Origin: Microbacterium oxydans
GTDB taxonomy: Bacteria; Actinomycetota; Actinomycetes; Actinomycetales; Microbacteriaceae
DNA: 64,000 nt
Assembly: GCF_006540085.1 (NCBI RefSeq)
Contig: NZ_BJOG01000005.1
Span: 124,001-188,000, forward strand
Direction: 5' to 3'
This document shows positions 7,374 through 16,588 of this stretch, one piece after another (the stretch's first letter is position 1; each line of letters begins with the position of its first letter). A model generated the notes under the pieces. It was not told the origin of the DNA, made no database searches, and was given only the letters and a program-made list of their open reading frames with translations. Made by a program: the position numbers and the translations under genes.

Positions 7374-8012
7374 ATGCGCGTCACCAAGTTCGAACATGCC
7401 GCCCTCCGTATCGATGCGAACGATGAGACCCTCCTGGTCGATCCCGGGTCGTTCACCGCTCCGCTGAACGACCTCACCGATCTGGTGGCCATCGTGATCA
7501 CCCACGAGCACCCGGACCACTGGACATCCGAGCACTTCGACCGCCTCCTGCGCGACGCACCGGGGACGCCGATCTTCGCGCCGGCCGGTGTCGCCCGCGC
7601 CGCCGAGGGCTACGACATCACGGTCGTCAACCCCGGGGACTTGGTGGAGGTCGGCAGCTTCACACTGCGGTTCTTCGGCGGCACCCACGAGGTCATCCAC
7701 ACCTCGCTTCCGACGGTCGAGAACGTCGGCGTGCTGATCAACGACGAGCTCTACTACCCCGGCGACTCGTACGCGGTCCCTGAGGGCGTCTCCGTCGGCA
7801 CCCTCGCCGCTCCCCTCGGCGCACCCTGGCTGAAGATCGGCGAGGCCATGGACTATGTGCTGGCTGTCGCGCCGCGCCGGGCGTTCGGAACCCACGACAT
7901 GACGCTTTCCGTGATCGGCAAGAACATGCATCGTCAGCGGCTCCAGTGGGCGACCGAACAGGGCGGCGGCGAGTTCTTCGTGCTGGAACCCGGCGACTCC
8001 CTCGACCTCTGA
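7374..8012 (+). CDS. Metallo-beta-lactamase-fold hydrolase (UlaG-like)
   Basis: 212 residues. It opens with MRVTKFEHAALRI and LLVDPGSF, then carries the metal-binding motif THEHPDHW (H-x-H-x-D-H) near residue 43, a later GTHEV histidine near 105, PGDSY near 133 and FGTHDM near 172. This is the pattern of the single-domain L-ascorbate-lactonase-like or N-acyl-PE-PLD-like branch, a cytosolic Zn/Mn hydrolase. Its substrate is not known. The ATG at 7374 is preceded by GAAGGAG about 12 bases upstream; a longer in-frame extension overlapping tRNA-Glu is rejected. The APH-type kinase gene starts 3 bases after its stop, so the two form an operon. Confidence 0.87.
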   Translation: MRVTKFEHAALRIDANDETLLVDPGSFTAPLNDLTDLVAIVITHEHPDHWTSEHFDRLLRDAPGTPIFAPAGVARAAEGYDITVVNPGDLVEVGSFTLRFFGGTHEVIHTSLPTVENVGVLINDELYYPGDSYAVPEGVSVGTLAAPLGAPWLKIGEAMDYVLAVAPRRAFGTHDMTLSVIGKNMHRQRLQWATEQGGGEFFVLEPGDSLDL

Positions 8013-8015
8013 AAC

Positions 8016-8897
8016 ATGGTCGACTCCCCCGCCGCGGAGCTCACCCTGGACGAGCACGGCGTAAGACGGCTCGTTCGGACGGTGGCTCCCGAGCTCGGCG
8101 ACCTCCCGCTGACGCGCTTCGCGGAGGGCTGGGACAACGTCACCTGGCGTCTCGGATCGGACCTCGCCGTGCGCATGCCCCGCCGGCTCAGGGCAGCGCC
8201 GCTCATCCGTCACGAGCAGCACGCACTCCCCCTCTTCGCGATGCATCTCGCAGCGGTGAACATCCACACGCCTCTACCGGTGTTCGCAGGCGCCCCGACG
8301 CCGGAGTTCCCCTGGCCCTGGTCGATCGTGCCCTGGCTGCCGGGGAGGCAGGCGCTCGGGCTCCCCCGCCGCGACAACACCTCGTGGGCCTCCCAACTCG
8401 CGACAGCCCTCCTCCTGCTCCACCGCGAAGCGCCCGCCGACGCACCCGTGAACCCTGTGCGCGGCGTCCCGCTGGTGGCACGCGACCAGAGCATCAGAGA
8501 TCGACTCGCCGAACTGACCGCAGCGATCGCCACGCCTCTCGGAGAACTCTGGTCAGCGGGACTCGAGGCCGAGCCCGCCACGGAGCCGGTCTGGATCCAC
8601 GGCGACCTGCATCCCGGGAACATCCTGATCGACGGCGACAGGCTGTCCGCCGTGATCGACTTCGGCGACGTGACCTCCGGTGACCCCGCCTACGACCTCG
8701 CAGCAGGGTGGCTCGCCTTCGACGCCGAAGGTCGACATGTCTTCCGCCGAGCCTCCGGCGGAAGGTACGACGACGCGACCTGGGTCAGGGCACGAGCCTG
8801 GGCTGCGGCCATGGCCGCGATCCTCTGCCACTCGAGCGATGATCGCGCGGATCTGCGCGCGCTCGGTCAGCAGACGGCCGCCGAACTGATCAGCTGA
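8016..8897 (+). CDS. Aminoglycoside phosphotransferase (APH)-family kinase
   Basis: 293 residues with the APH/choline-kinase catalytic motifs: WIHGDLHPGNIL near residue 192 (Brenner motif with catalytic Asp) and AVIDFGDVTSGDPAYDLA near 212 (metal-binding Asp). The N-lobe has FAEGWDNVTWRLG followed by LAVRMPRR, the nucleotide-loop and lysine/arginine region. Members phosphorylate aminoglycosides, macrolides, homoserine or other small molecules; the substrate here is not predictable. It follows the MBL-fold hydrolase by 3 bases. Its 3' end overlaps the convergent pepN gene by 8 bases, unusual but plausible in so compact a genome. Confidence 0.85.
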   Translation: MVDSPAAELTLDEHGVRRLVRTVAPELGDLPLTRFAEGWDNVTWRLGSDLAVRMPRRLRAAPLIRHEQHALPLFAMHLAAVNIHTPLPVFAGAPTPEFPWPWSIVPWLPGRQALGLPRRDNTSWASQLATALLLLHREAPADAPVNPVRGVPLVARDQSIRDRLAELTAAIATPLGELWSAGLEAEPATEPVWIHGDLHPGNILIDGDRLSAVIDFGDVTSGDPAYDLAAGWLAFDAEGRHVFRRASGGRYDDATWVRARAWAAAMAAILCHSSDDRADLRALGQQTAAELIS

Positions 8898-11376
8898 CCG
8901 AAGCTGCACGCACACGGAGATCGCGCGCGAGATGGTCCCGCTGCTCCATCACGAGCCGCCGGAGGGCGGCAGGCGCTGCCGGATTCGCGGCCAGCCACGC
9001 ATCCACCGGCTCCACCGACTCCGACGCGGGGAAGAGCCCGATGACCAGGCGCCGCGCGATCTCGATGCTGCGCTCTGACCAGGCTCGGCCGATCCGCACG
9101 AAATACTCGTCGTCGAACTCGGAGATGAGATCACGGCGTCCCCCCGCACGGAAGCCGCCGATCACCGCGTCGAGATGATCATTGCTGAGCGAGAGGTCGT
9201 TCCACGCGGAGTCCCATGCGTCGCGCCGCACATCCGCGTCGGGCCGTGAGGCACGGGCGCGCCGTGCAGCCGTGCGTCCGTCGCCGGTGTCGTCCCGCTC
9301 CTGCTCCGCCGTCACGTCTTCGTCATCAGCCTGCCCCACGGTCACGAGCGCGGTGAGGAGCTGCCAGCGCAGGTCGGGGTCGATCACGAGCCCCTCCGGG
9401 ACATTCCCCTCCAGCAGCGCGCGCACCTCTTCGTGACGACGATCGTCGAAAGCGGACGCGGTCGCGAACGCTCGGGCCCAGGAGAGCTGCGCGTCGCTGC
9501 CGGCATCGGCGGTCTCCAGTGCGCTCCACACCGTGTCGGTCCAGCGGCGCTGCTCCTCGTCGCGACTCGCGTCCGGCACGAAGTGACGGATCGTGTAGAT
9601 CGCGTTCGGCAGCACGCCCGTCAACAGCCCGATGTTGGACTCGTCCGCCGCATGGCTGCGCACGATTCGGAGGTAGCGCAGCGCTTCGAGCTCGCCGTCG
9701 CGGGTCGCGTTCCACAGCGAGGACCACACGAGGGCACGTGCCAGCGGATCATCGATCGCGGACAGGGACTCCTCGACCGTGCGGAGGGAGCGTGCGTCCA
9801 GACGCGCCTTCACATAGGTGAGGTCGTCGTCGTTGAGCAGCACCAGATCGGCGTCGGGCAGCTCGATCGCGGTGCGCTCACCGATCACGTCGAGCTCCTG
9901 CTGCTCGCGACGGAGCACACGACCGTCGAGACGTTCGTACATGCCGATGCGGAGCCGGTGGGGCCTCGGGTCCGTCTGCACCAGGACGGAGCGTCCCTCC
10001 TCGTCCGTCTCCGTCGACAGCGTCGACACTCCGGAGGTCTGCAGCCATGCCGCCGACCAGTCGCTCATGTCGCGGCCCGAGACCGCGCTCAGCTGCACCA
10101 GGAAGTCGTTCAGCGTCGTGTTGCCGAACGCGTTGGCGGCGAAGTACCGGCGGGCGCCCTCGAAGAACGCGTCATCGCCGACGAATGCCACGAGCTGCTT
10201 CAGAACAGCCGCACCCTTGGCGTAGGTGATCCCGTCGAAGTTCAGCTTCGCCGCCTCGAGATCGGTGATGTCCGCGACGATCGGGTGGGTCGTGGGCAGC
10301 TGATCCTGCTGATAGGCCCAGGCCTTCCGTCGCGCGGCGAACGTCACCCAGGCGTCCTGGTAGCGCGTCGCCACCGCCGACGCGTGCGCGCCCATGTAGT
10401 CGGCGAACGACTCCTTCAGCCAGAGGTCGTCCCACCAGGTCATGGTGACCAGGTCTCCGAACCACATGTGCGCCATCTCGTGCAGGATCGTGTTCGCCCG
10501 CGCAGCGCGCTGTGCATCCGTGGCCGCCCCGCGGGAGAGATACGCCTCCGTGAAGGTCACGAGACCCGGATTCTCCATCGCGCCCAGGTTGTACTCCGGC
10601 ACGAAGATCTGGTCGTACTTACCCCACGGGTACGGGTAGGCGAACGCCTCCGTGAAGAAGTCCAGCCCTTGCCGGGTGACCTCGAGGATCTCGTCCGCGT
10701 CGAGGTGCGAGGCGAGCGAACGCCGGACGAGCACGCCGAGGGCGATGTGCAGCTCATCGCGCCGCCACTCGCCGTCGACGCGCGAGTACGGACCGGCAGC
10801 GACCGCTGTGATGTAGCTCGAGATCGGCAGAGTCGGGGCGAACTCCACACGCTGCACGCCGACACCCAGGTCGGTGTGCGCAGGCGACTGATTCGAGAGC
10901 ACCTGCCACCCGGTGGGGGCGTCCACGACGAACGTGTACTCGGCCTTCATGTCCGGCTGCTCGAAGCATGCCATCACCCTGCGCGCGTCCGCCGGCTCGT
11001 ACTGCGTGTAGAGATAGGTCTCGTCGTCCACAGGGTCATGGAAACGGTGCAGTCCCTCACCGGATCGGCTGTACGCCGCGACCGCCTCGACCCGCACGAC
11101 GTTGGCGGCCGCGAGACCGGAGAGCGAGATGCGCGCGCCGTCGTAGACGACCTCCTGATCGACGCCGTTCACCGAGACACTCCGGACCTCTTCGCCGATG
11201 AAGTCGAGCCAAGTGCTCTCCCCCGTCGCATCGAACTCGAGGGTCGTCACCGTCGGGAACCCGGTACGGGCGCGCTCCGGCGCACCGGTCAGGTCGAGCT
11301 CGACGCGGATGCGATGCACGGTGACGGCGGCGGATCGCGCGGCCGTCTCCTCGCGGGTGAGGTTGGCTGTGTCCAT
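8890..11376 (-). CDS. pepN: Aminopeptidase N (M1 family zinc metallopeptidase)
   Basis: 828 residues, normal for actinobacterial PepN. The exopeptidase motif GAMEN is at residues 265-269, the zinc site HEMAH at 299-303, and the third zinc ligand Glu322 in WLKESFADYMG follows at the canonical spacing. The N-terminal beta-saddle (residues 1-200) and the C-terminal ERAP1-like helical domain (about 500-828) are both present. It removes N-terminal residues from peptides in the cytosol; no signal peptide is visible. Within the C-terminal part, near residues 690-720, lies a charged low-complexity stretch (DEDVTAEQERDDTGDGR) that may be a surface loop. AGGATGGATGC precedes the ATG. Confidence 0.95.
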   Translation of the reverse strand: MDTANLTREETAARSAAVTVHRIRVELDLTGAPERARTGFPTVTTLEFDATGESTWLDFIGEEVRSVSVNGVDQEVVYDGARISLSGLAAANVVRVEAVAAYSRSGEGLHRFHDPVDDETYLYTQYEPADARRVMACFEQPDMKAEYTFVVDAPTGWQVLSNQSPAHTDLGVGVQRVEFAPTLPISSYITAVAAGPYSRVDGEWRRDELHIALGVLVRRSLASHLDADEILEVTRQGLDFFTEAFAYPYPWGKYDQIFVPEYNLGAMENPGLVTFTEAYLSRGAATDAQRAARANTILHEMAHMWFGDLVTMTWWDDLWLKESFADYMGAHASAVATRYQDAWVTFAARRKAWAYQQDQLPTTHPIVADITDLEAAKLNFDGITYAKGAAVLKQLVAFVGDDAFFEGARRYFAANAFGNTTLNDFLVQLSAVSGRDMSDWSAAWLQTSGVSTLSTETDEEGRSVLVQTDPRPHRLRIGMYERLDGRVLRREQQELDVIGERTAIELPDADLVLLNDDDLTYVKARLDARSLRTVEESLSAIDDPLARALVWSSLWNATRDGELEALRYLRIVRSHAADESNIGLLTGVLPNAIYTIRHFVPDASRDEEQRRWTDTVWSALETADAGSDAQLSWARAFATASAFDDRRHEEVRALLEGNVPEGLVIDPDLRWQLLTALVTVGQADDEDVTAEQERDDTGDGRTAARRARASRPDADVRRDAWDSAWNDLSLSNDHLDAVIGGFRAGGRRDLISEFDDEYFVRIGRAWSERSIEIARRLVIGLFPASESVEPVDAWLAANPAAPAALRRLVMEQRDHLARDLRVRAASVS

Positions 11377-11420
11377 GCATCCATCCTGTCACCCGGATGC
11401 CCGACGGATCGTCCTCACGC

Positions 11421-13874
11421 TCACGTCGGTCGGAGCCGGTGTCCGATCGCCGAGTACACCTGTGCGGACGCGTGCGACCGGGCCGCTGCTGCGTCGTCGT
11501 CGTGACGTGCGAACGCGATGCGCGACAGGATCGCGTCGCTGCGTGCGACTTCGGCGCGATCTCCGGTCGCCTCCGCGACGCTCCGCGCCTCTTCTGCGTG
11601 CCGCTCGGCCTCGGCGAGGAGATGCGGGGACGCGGAGTCGCTCGCCGCAGCGAGGACCAGGATCTCGGCGAGCGAATTCGCAGCCTCGGTGGCGATCAAG
11701 GGCGACCCCGCGCGCTCCGACTCCCGGAGGATCCGCTGCGCCGTCGTCCGCGCGCGGTCGGACTGGCCGTTCCGCCCGTCGATCCGGGCGCCGAGGAGTT
11801 CGAGATCGGCCGATGTCGCGAACTCTCCTGCGGACTGCAGGGCGCCCATCGCGTCGGCGCACAGTGCACGGGCCCGCAGGTCGTCACCCCGTGCTTCCGC
11901 GATGAGCGCACGCGTCCGGCGGACGAACGGCAGCGGTTCACCGTTCGATTCGTCCATCAACTCCTGCAGTTCCTCGTCCGCAGCATCGAGGTGTCCGATC
12001 GCGAGGAACAGGAGCGGGCGATTGCCGCGCACGACAGCCACGTTCAGCTCGTCCCCCTCCGCCTTCGCCATGCTCAGCGCAGCGGTGTAGCCCTGCAGCG
12101 CCTCCGGGTAGCGGGCGAGGATGCGAAGGGTGTCCGCATGGTTGCCGGTTGCCCGCCCTTCGACGACCCTGTCCCCCGCGTCGCGCGCGTGTGCGATCGC
12201 CCGTTCATAGGAGACCAGCGCCTGCTCGAGGTGACTCATCCAGCGCTGCACGTTGCCGATCTGGTTCCAGGTGCGGGCGAGAGCCGCGCCCGAAGCGATA
12301 CGACGCACGCGGTGCAGGATGATGAGCGCTTCGTCCAGCCGCCCGAGCTTCTCCGCGCAGTGCGCCACGCCGAGAGCGATGTCGGGCACCAGGTCGAGGC
12401 CGTCTCCGCGGGCTGCCAGATCGTGCAGCTGCAGCGATTCGCTCCAGAGCGACCAGCGGGACAGCACCGGGTGCGATGTGATCGCCAGCCGTTCCACTTC
12501 GGAATCGAGACCGTGCTCGCGAGCCGCCGACGCCACCGCGAGCACCGTCCCCACCTCACGCGCGGCGAAGTCGGGATCCTCTTCCATCCGGACCAGCACG
12601 GCGGACGCGGAGTCGCGGACGAAGTCCCTGCGGACGGATGACGGGCGGAGGGAGCGCGACCGCTCTGCGGCGAAGGAGAACACCGTGTCGTGCATCCGCA
12701 CCCGTCCCTGGCGCAGCTCCACGAGGTGCCGGGCATGCAGACGGTGCAGATCGCGTGCGGCGGCGGGGCCTCCGGCTGCGATGAGCACACCTTCCTCCAC
12801 CTCTCGGTCGAGCAGCGCGGCGTTCGCGAGGAGATCGGCTTCGCCCCTCGGCAGGGATCGTGTCGCCGCCTCCAGAACAGGTCGGATGCGCACGTCGCGT
12901 GGCTCATGCTCGAACCGCGATGCCAGGTCCGCGAACGACCACCCCTGGTGTTCACGGATGATCCCGGCGAGCATCACCAGATCGAGCGGCAGGCCACCCG
13001 CCACGGTGACGATGCGCCGCAACGCCGCCGCACGCTCATTGCTCCCTCTGATCACGGTCGAGGAAGCCCCGTCGAGGGAGAGGAGGTGATCGAGCAGGCG
13101 CTCGGCTTCTGCGTGCGACATCGGCGGGACGACGACCCTCTCCACGCGCAGAGCCGTCGGGGACAGACGCTCCTCGAGGCCCCCGAGGTCGACGCGCGCC
13201 GTCACGATGAACCGCACACCGGGAACCAGCAGCGCAGCCAACCGCACCGGGTCACCCGCGTCCTCGATGACGACCGTCAACTCGCGCGCGCTGATCCGCA
13301 GCTGCTCACGAAGACGCGGCAGCTCGTAGGGGAGGGAGCGGACTCCGAGAGCCCCCAGCATCCGCCGCAGGACGTCGATCGGATCCGCCGGAGGGCGTTC
13401 GGTGTCGGATTCGCGCAACTGCACGGTGAGCACCGGCGAACGGCCGGCCAGCGCCGAGGCGAGAGTGGTCTTCCCCGCCCCCGGCAGACCGGTGAGAACC
13501 AGCACGTCGGCATCGGGAAGAGCGGTCAGCAGCTCTTCGCGTCCGATCTCCGCGCCCGCGGGATCCCGGATTCCGAGTGCCACCTCGACGTGCACCCCCG
13601 ATCGCGCACCGTTGAGAAGCCGCGCGGTCTCCCGCCACCGCGCAGCCTCCTCGTCGTCGCCCCCGAGCACGCGGACGATATCGCCCACCAGACGATGGTC
13701 CACGCGTCGCCGTCCCGGACGGAAGCAGTCGTAGACGGTCACCTTCGGCGGTTCGGCACCGTGACGCACCCCGCCGATCCGACGGGCGATCTCGGCATAC
13801 GACGGCGAGCCCGCGTCCACACGCATCCGCCCGAGGCCCAGGCAGAGCTCGTCGAGGGTGCGGGGCACGGGCAT
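11421..13874 (-). CDS. STAND-type ATPase with N-terminal XRE-like domain and C-terminal TPR repeats
   Basis: 817 residues in three parts. Residues 1-90 form a divergent XRE-like helix-turn-helix seen in actinobacterial regulators (SPSYAEIARRIG, then YDCFRPGRRRVDHRLVGDIV). Residues 120-400 are an NTPase module with Walker A GLPGAGKTT at 129-137, a Walker-B-like LTVVIEDAGD near 205 and FIVTARV near 225. Residues 480-800 are alpha-helical repeats of TPR type (ALARTWNQIGNVQRWM, then QALVSYERAIAHARDAGD). Such proteins are signal-dependent oligomerising switches and some are antiviral, but the N-terminal HTH suggests a transcriptional role. The start appears leaderless. No effector domain is fused. 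Confidence 0.8.
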   Translation of the reverse strand: MPVPRTLDELCLGLGRMRVDAGSPSYAEIARRIGGVRHGAEPPKVTVYDCFRPGRRRVDHRLVGDIVRVLGGDDEEAARWRETARLLNGARSGVHVEVALGIRDPAGAEIGREELLTALPDADVLVLTGLPGAGKTTLASALAGRSPVLTVQLRESDTERPPADPIDVLRRMLGALGVRSLPYELPRLREQLRISARELTVVIEDAGDPVRLAALLVPGVRFIVTARVDLGGLEERLSPTALRVERVVVPPMSHAEAERLLDHLLSLDGASSTVIRGSNERAAALRRIVTVAGGLPLDLVMLAGIIREHQGWSFADLASRFEHEPRDVRIRPVLEAATRSLPRGEADLLANAALLDREVEEGVLIAAGGPAAARDLHRLHARHLVELRQGRVRMHDTVFSFAAERSRSLRPSSVRRDFVRDSASAVLVRMEEDPDFAAREVGTVLAVASAAREHGLDSEVERLAITSHPVLSRWSLWSESLQLHDLAARGDGLDLVPDIALGVAHCAEKLGRLDEALIILHRVRRIASGAALARTWNQIGNVQRWMSHLEQALVSYERAIAHARDAGDRVVEGRATGNHADTLRILARYPEALQGYTAALSMAKAEGDELNVAVVRGNRPLLFLAIGHLDAADEELQELMDESNGEPLPFVRRTRALIAEARGDDLRARALCADAMGALQSAGEFATSADLELLGARIDGRNGQSDRARTTAQRILRESERAGSPLIATEAANSLAEILVLAAASDSASPHLLAEAERHAEEARSVAEATGDRAEVARSDAILSRIAFARHDDDAAAARSHASAQVYSAIGHRLRPT

Positions 13875-13880
13875 GAGTCG

Positions 13881-13898
13881 AGCCTAGGACACGCGGTC
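13881..13898 (-). promoter_or_regulatory. Leaderless promoter of the STAND gene, with element shared with the 37.2 kb gene
   Basis: TAGGCT (13881-13886 on the minus strand) lies exactly six bases before the ATG at 13874. The 18 bases ending in this box, GACCGCGTGTCCTAGGCT, match the promoter at 37240-37257 at 17 of 18 positions, at the same distance from the start codon. Confidence 0.5.
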
Positions 13899-13961
13899 GG
13901 CGGGGTCGGCGCCGTGCGTTCGGGCTCGTTCGGACTCCGACGGGCCCGCCCAGCGCACACC

Positions 13962-13967
13962 TAGGCT
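13962..13967 (+). promoter_or_regulatory. -10 box of the 14016 gene
   Basis: TAGGCT lies about 50 bases upstream of the ATG at 14016. The -35 is weak. The transcript would have a leader containing the AGAGGAGAG ribosome binding site. Confidence 0.35.
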
Positions 13968-14015
13968 CTCTCGACGGAGAGGCCACCCGACCTCCCGGAA
14001 GAGGAGAGAATCCCC

Positions 14016-14513
14016 ATGACGACACGTGCAGAGATCGCGGCCAAGCTCGACGACTTCTCGTACCAGAAGCTGAATTTCGGCGGGTTCCTGATGAACAAGC
14101 GCGCCAAGAACTCGCATGCCCTGTGGACCCGCACCGCCGACAAGGGCGTCACCGAGCTGGCGCTGCTCGCCACAAGGGACTTCGGCGAGGGGAACGTCTA
14201 CGACGTCGCCGCCTTCACGCTCGAAGGGGCCATCCCGACCGAGGTCCTCGACGAGCTGAAGCAGCAGGCCGAGGCGCTCGTCGACCGCGTCAATCTGCGT
14301 GCACACGGATACGTGTACACCTGCCTGGAGCCGTGGGACGGCGGCGGCACCATCTGGATCTCCAAGAAGCCCGAGTTCCGCGAGCTCAGCCGCCTCGATC
14401 AGGGCATCCACGTCGTGCCGATCCAGCGGCTCACCGGTCCGGGCGAGCCCCGGTGGCTCGCCTGGGCGCGCGAGGGCGGACAGCTGAACATCGCCATCGT
14501 GTACAAGCCCTGA
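14016..14513 (+). CDS. Unrecognised cytosolic protein, 165 residues
   Basis: I do not recognise a family. The protein starts MTTRAEIAAKLDDFSYQ and is a compact alpha/beta sequence without signal peptide or membrane helix. It contains HGYVYTCLEPWDGGGTIWIS, with a single cysteine, and a C-terminal strand ending LNIAIVYKP. A clear AGAGGAGAG ribosome binding site precedes the ATG. The next gene starts one base after its stop, so the two are co-transcribed. It lies divergently from the STAND ATPase gene, with both promoters in the 141-base gap. High-GC codon use and good third-position bias support it as a real gene. Confidence 0.75.
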   Translation: MTTRAEIAAKLDDFSYQKLNFGGFLMNKRAKNSHALWTRTADKGVTELALLATRDFGEGNVYDVAAFTLEGAIPTEVLDELKQQAEALVDRVNLRAHGYVYTCLEPWDGGGTIWISKKPEFRELSRLDQGIHVVPIQRLTGPGEPRWLAWAREGGQLNIAIVYKP

Positions 14514-14514
14514 C

Positions 14515-15522
14515 GTGGCACCCTTCTCGGCCGGTCGGGCCGCCCCACTCGCGACGGCTCGCGGATGGGGCAGCCTGACACTGGTCGCGTCGTCGGTCGC
14601 CACGCTCGTCATCGCCGGAGCCCTGGCCTTCTATCTCCTGCCGGTCGGATTCGCGCTGTCCGGGACGACGCTCGTGTACGCCCAGGTCGCGACGATGCTG
14701 CTCGGCGCCGCACTCGTCGCGTGGTCGACGATGTCCATCAGTCGGCATCGTCGACGGCGCACCGCCCTCGCCGAGATCGCCGCGGCTTTGGGCTGGCGGT
14801 ATCGCGCTGACATCGGCGACCACCCGTGGGGCGGCTCCATCGACGAGCAGGTCGATCGCGGCGACCGCACCGCGCAGGACCACCTGGACGCCCGACACAG
14901 CGCCGTCCCCTTCGACAGCGTCGAACGCACCTTCGTGGTCGGCGATGGAGAGGGCGCGACGATGCACACCGTGCGCGCTGTCCGCATCCCGCTGCCGTCC
15001 GAGGCTCCGAGGATCATGCTCCGGTCGCGGCGCGGTGGCGGGGCGCTCAGCGTGCTCCCTCGGCGTCCGACCGGCCGAACCCGCATCCGGCTCGAGGGGG
15101 ACTTCAGCGACGTGTTCGACGTATCAGTGCCGCCGGGATACGAGACGGACGCGCTCTATGTGCTCACCCCCGACCTCATGGCGATCCTCGTCGACGAGAG
15201 CGCCGACCTCGACCTGGAGATCGTGGACAGCACGTTGCATGTCTACTTCCCCGCCGTCGATCTGACCGATGGGGAGGAACTGCGGCGCTTCCTCACCGTG
15301 ATCGCGGCGCTTCACGATCGCGTCGGGCGACGAACCCTGCTGTACCGCGACGAGGCCGCGACGCCTCTCGATCCGGGGACCTACCGGCGTGACGGCGACA
15401 CGCTCGCCGGTCGCGCACGCCACGTCGACACGCGTACCCGGTGGTGGCCCGTGATCGCAGCCGTGGCCACGCCCCTCGTGCCGATGCTCATCGCCGTCGT
15501 CTGGCTCCGGATCGCCGGGTGA
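14515..15522 (+). CDS. Unrecognised membrane protein with large soluble middle domain
   Basis: 335 residues from a GTG one base after the previous stop. Two hydrophobic helices sit at the N-terminus (about 22-45 and 53-75) and one at the C-terminus (about 312-333). The middle part (80-300) is a soluble beta-rich domain with no motif I recognise (GWRYRADIGD, VERTFVVGDGEGA, FDVSVPPGYETDALYVLTPD). The domain is predicted to be cytosolic because basic residues (SRHRRRRTA) follow the second helix. It shares an operon with the small 14016 protein, so the two may work together. Its 3' end overlaps the convergent topoisomerase gene by 35 bases, so the two transcripts can form an RNA duplex there. Confidence 0.72.
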   Translation: MAPFSAGRAAPLATARGWGSLTLVASSVATLVIAGALAFYLLPVGFALSGTTLVYAQVATMLLGAALVAWSTMSISRHRRRRTALAEIAAALGWRYRADIGDHPWGGSIDEQVDRGDRTAQDHLDARHSAVPFDSVERTFVVGDGEGATMHTVRAVRIPLPSEAPRIMLRSRRGGGALSVLPRRPTGRTRIRLEGDFSDVFDVSVPPGYETDALYVLTPDLMAILVDESADLDLEIVDSTLHVYFPAVDLTDGEELRRFLTVIAALHDRVGRRTLLYRDEAATPLDPGTYRRDGDTLAGRARHVDTRTRWWPVIAAVATPLVPMLIAVVWLRIAG

Positions 15523-16501
15523 CCTTCCTCGAGATCTCCGGACCACCGAGGAGTCTCCTGATGGCGGTCTCAGGCGTCACGGAGAGGTCGAGCGTCCGTC
15601 CGCGTCCGTATTGGCTGAAGACCCGAGGATCGATGTAGCTCGCTCGTGCCACCGCGGTCGTGTTGCCGAGCGCCGTCGCCGCCGCCTGCACGGCAAGGCG
15701 CTCTGCCTGACTCCGGTGGTTCCGGCTGTCGAGCTCGCCGATCCGGGCGAGGGCGTCCGCGGCGATGATCGTGCCGTGCAGCGTGCGGAAGTCCTTCGCC
15801 GTGAAGGACTCCCCCGTGACCTCCCGGAGATAGGCGTTGACCTCTGCGGGCGTGAGACGCACGCGACGCCGGCCTCGGCGGTACGCGAGCAGGAAAGCGC
15901 CCGACTTGCCCGCGGCGAAGTCGGTCAGGGCATCGGCCAGGGCTTCATCCGTGATCTCGATCGACGCCGTGCGGCCGCTCTTGGCGGGGAACGACAATGC
16001 GACATCACTCCCCGCCACACGCACATCTCGTCGTCGCAGTGTCGTGAGACCGCGGCTGCCGTGTCGCACCAGGTAACGCTCCGACCCGATACGGAGGGCT
16101 GCGTCGTCGAGAAGGCGGAAGGCGATGGCGAGGGCGCGCTCCTTCGTCTGCCCCTCCTGGGCCAACGCCCGGGTCACCTGCGCTCTCGCGCGCGGCAGCG
16201 CGGCGGCCAGATCGAGGGCGCGCACGAACTTCTTGCGATCTCGGCTCACCCGCCACAGGGGGTGGTACAGGTACTGCTTGCGGTCGGCGCCGTCCACCCC
16301 CACCGCCTGAATGTGAGCGAGCGGGTCCGCGGCGATCCACACATCCCGCCATGCGGGTGGGATGACGAGGTCGTTGATCCGCTCGCGATCGGCCTCGGGC
16401 GCCGTGTTCCCTGCCGGATCGACGTACCGGAACCCCGATCCCGATCGCACGCGCCGGAACCCCGGATCCTGCCCCGGGGCAACCCGGATGAGTTTCGCCA
16501 T
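15488..16501 (-). CDS. Type IB DNA topoisomerase (poxvirus/bacterial type)
   Basis: 337 residues. It has the bacterial topo IB N-terminal domain (GSGFRYVDPAG, then INDLVIPPAWRDVWIA, HIQAVGVDGADRKQYLYHP) and the tyrosine-recombinase-like catalytic domain: GSERYLVRHGSRGLTTLRRRDV with the catalytic Arg, FTAKDFRTLHGT with a second Arg and the His region, and ASYIDPRVF with the nucleophilic Tyr near residue 297. These enzymes relax supercoils of either sign by nicking one strand through a 3'-phosphotyrosine. They are patchily distributed in bacteria and are not essential. The ATG follows an AGGAAGGG ribosome binding site. The last 35 bases overlap the convergent membrane-protein gene. Confidence 0.92.
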   Translation of the reverse strand: MAKLIRVAPGQDPGFRRVRSGSGFRYVDPAGNTAPEADRERINDLVIPPAWRDVWIAADPLAHIQAVGVDGADRKQYLYHPLWRVSRDRKKFVRALDLAAALPRARAQVTRALAQEGQTKERALAIAFRLLDDAALRIGSERYLVRHGSRGLTTLRRRDVRVAGSDVALSFPAKSGRTASIEITDEALADALTDFAAGKSGAFLLAYRRGRRRVRLTPAEVNAYLREVTGESFTAKDFRTLHGTIIAADALARIGELDSRNHRSQAERLAVQAAATALGNTTAVARASYIDPRVFSQYGRGRTLDLSVTPETAIRRLLGGPEISRKVTRRSGARRRR

Positions 16502-16588
16502 CGTGAGCCCTTCCTCGACTGCCTGCGCTCGAGGATGCCCCGTGGCACGGATCCGTGGAAGGGAGTGGCGCCGTACCCTGCCCCCGTG

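Noticed and set aside
9433..11505. A 690-codon plus-strand open frame opposite pepN.
   Set aside because: pepN has clear motifs; the opposite frame is a composition artefact.
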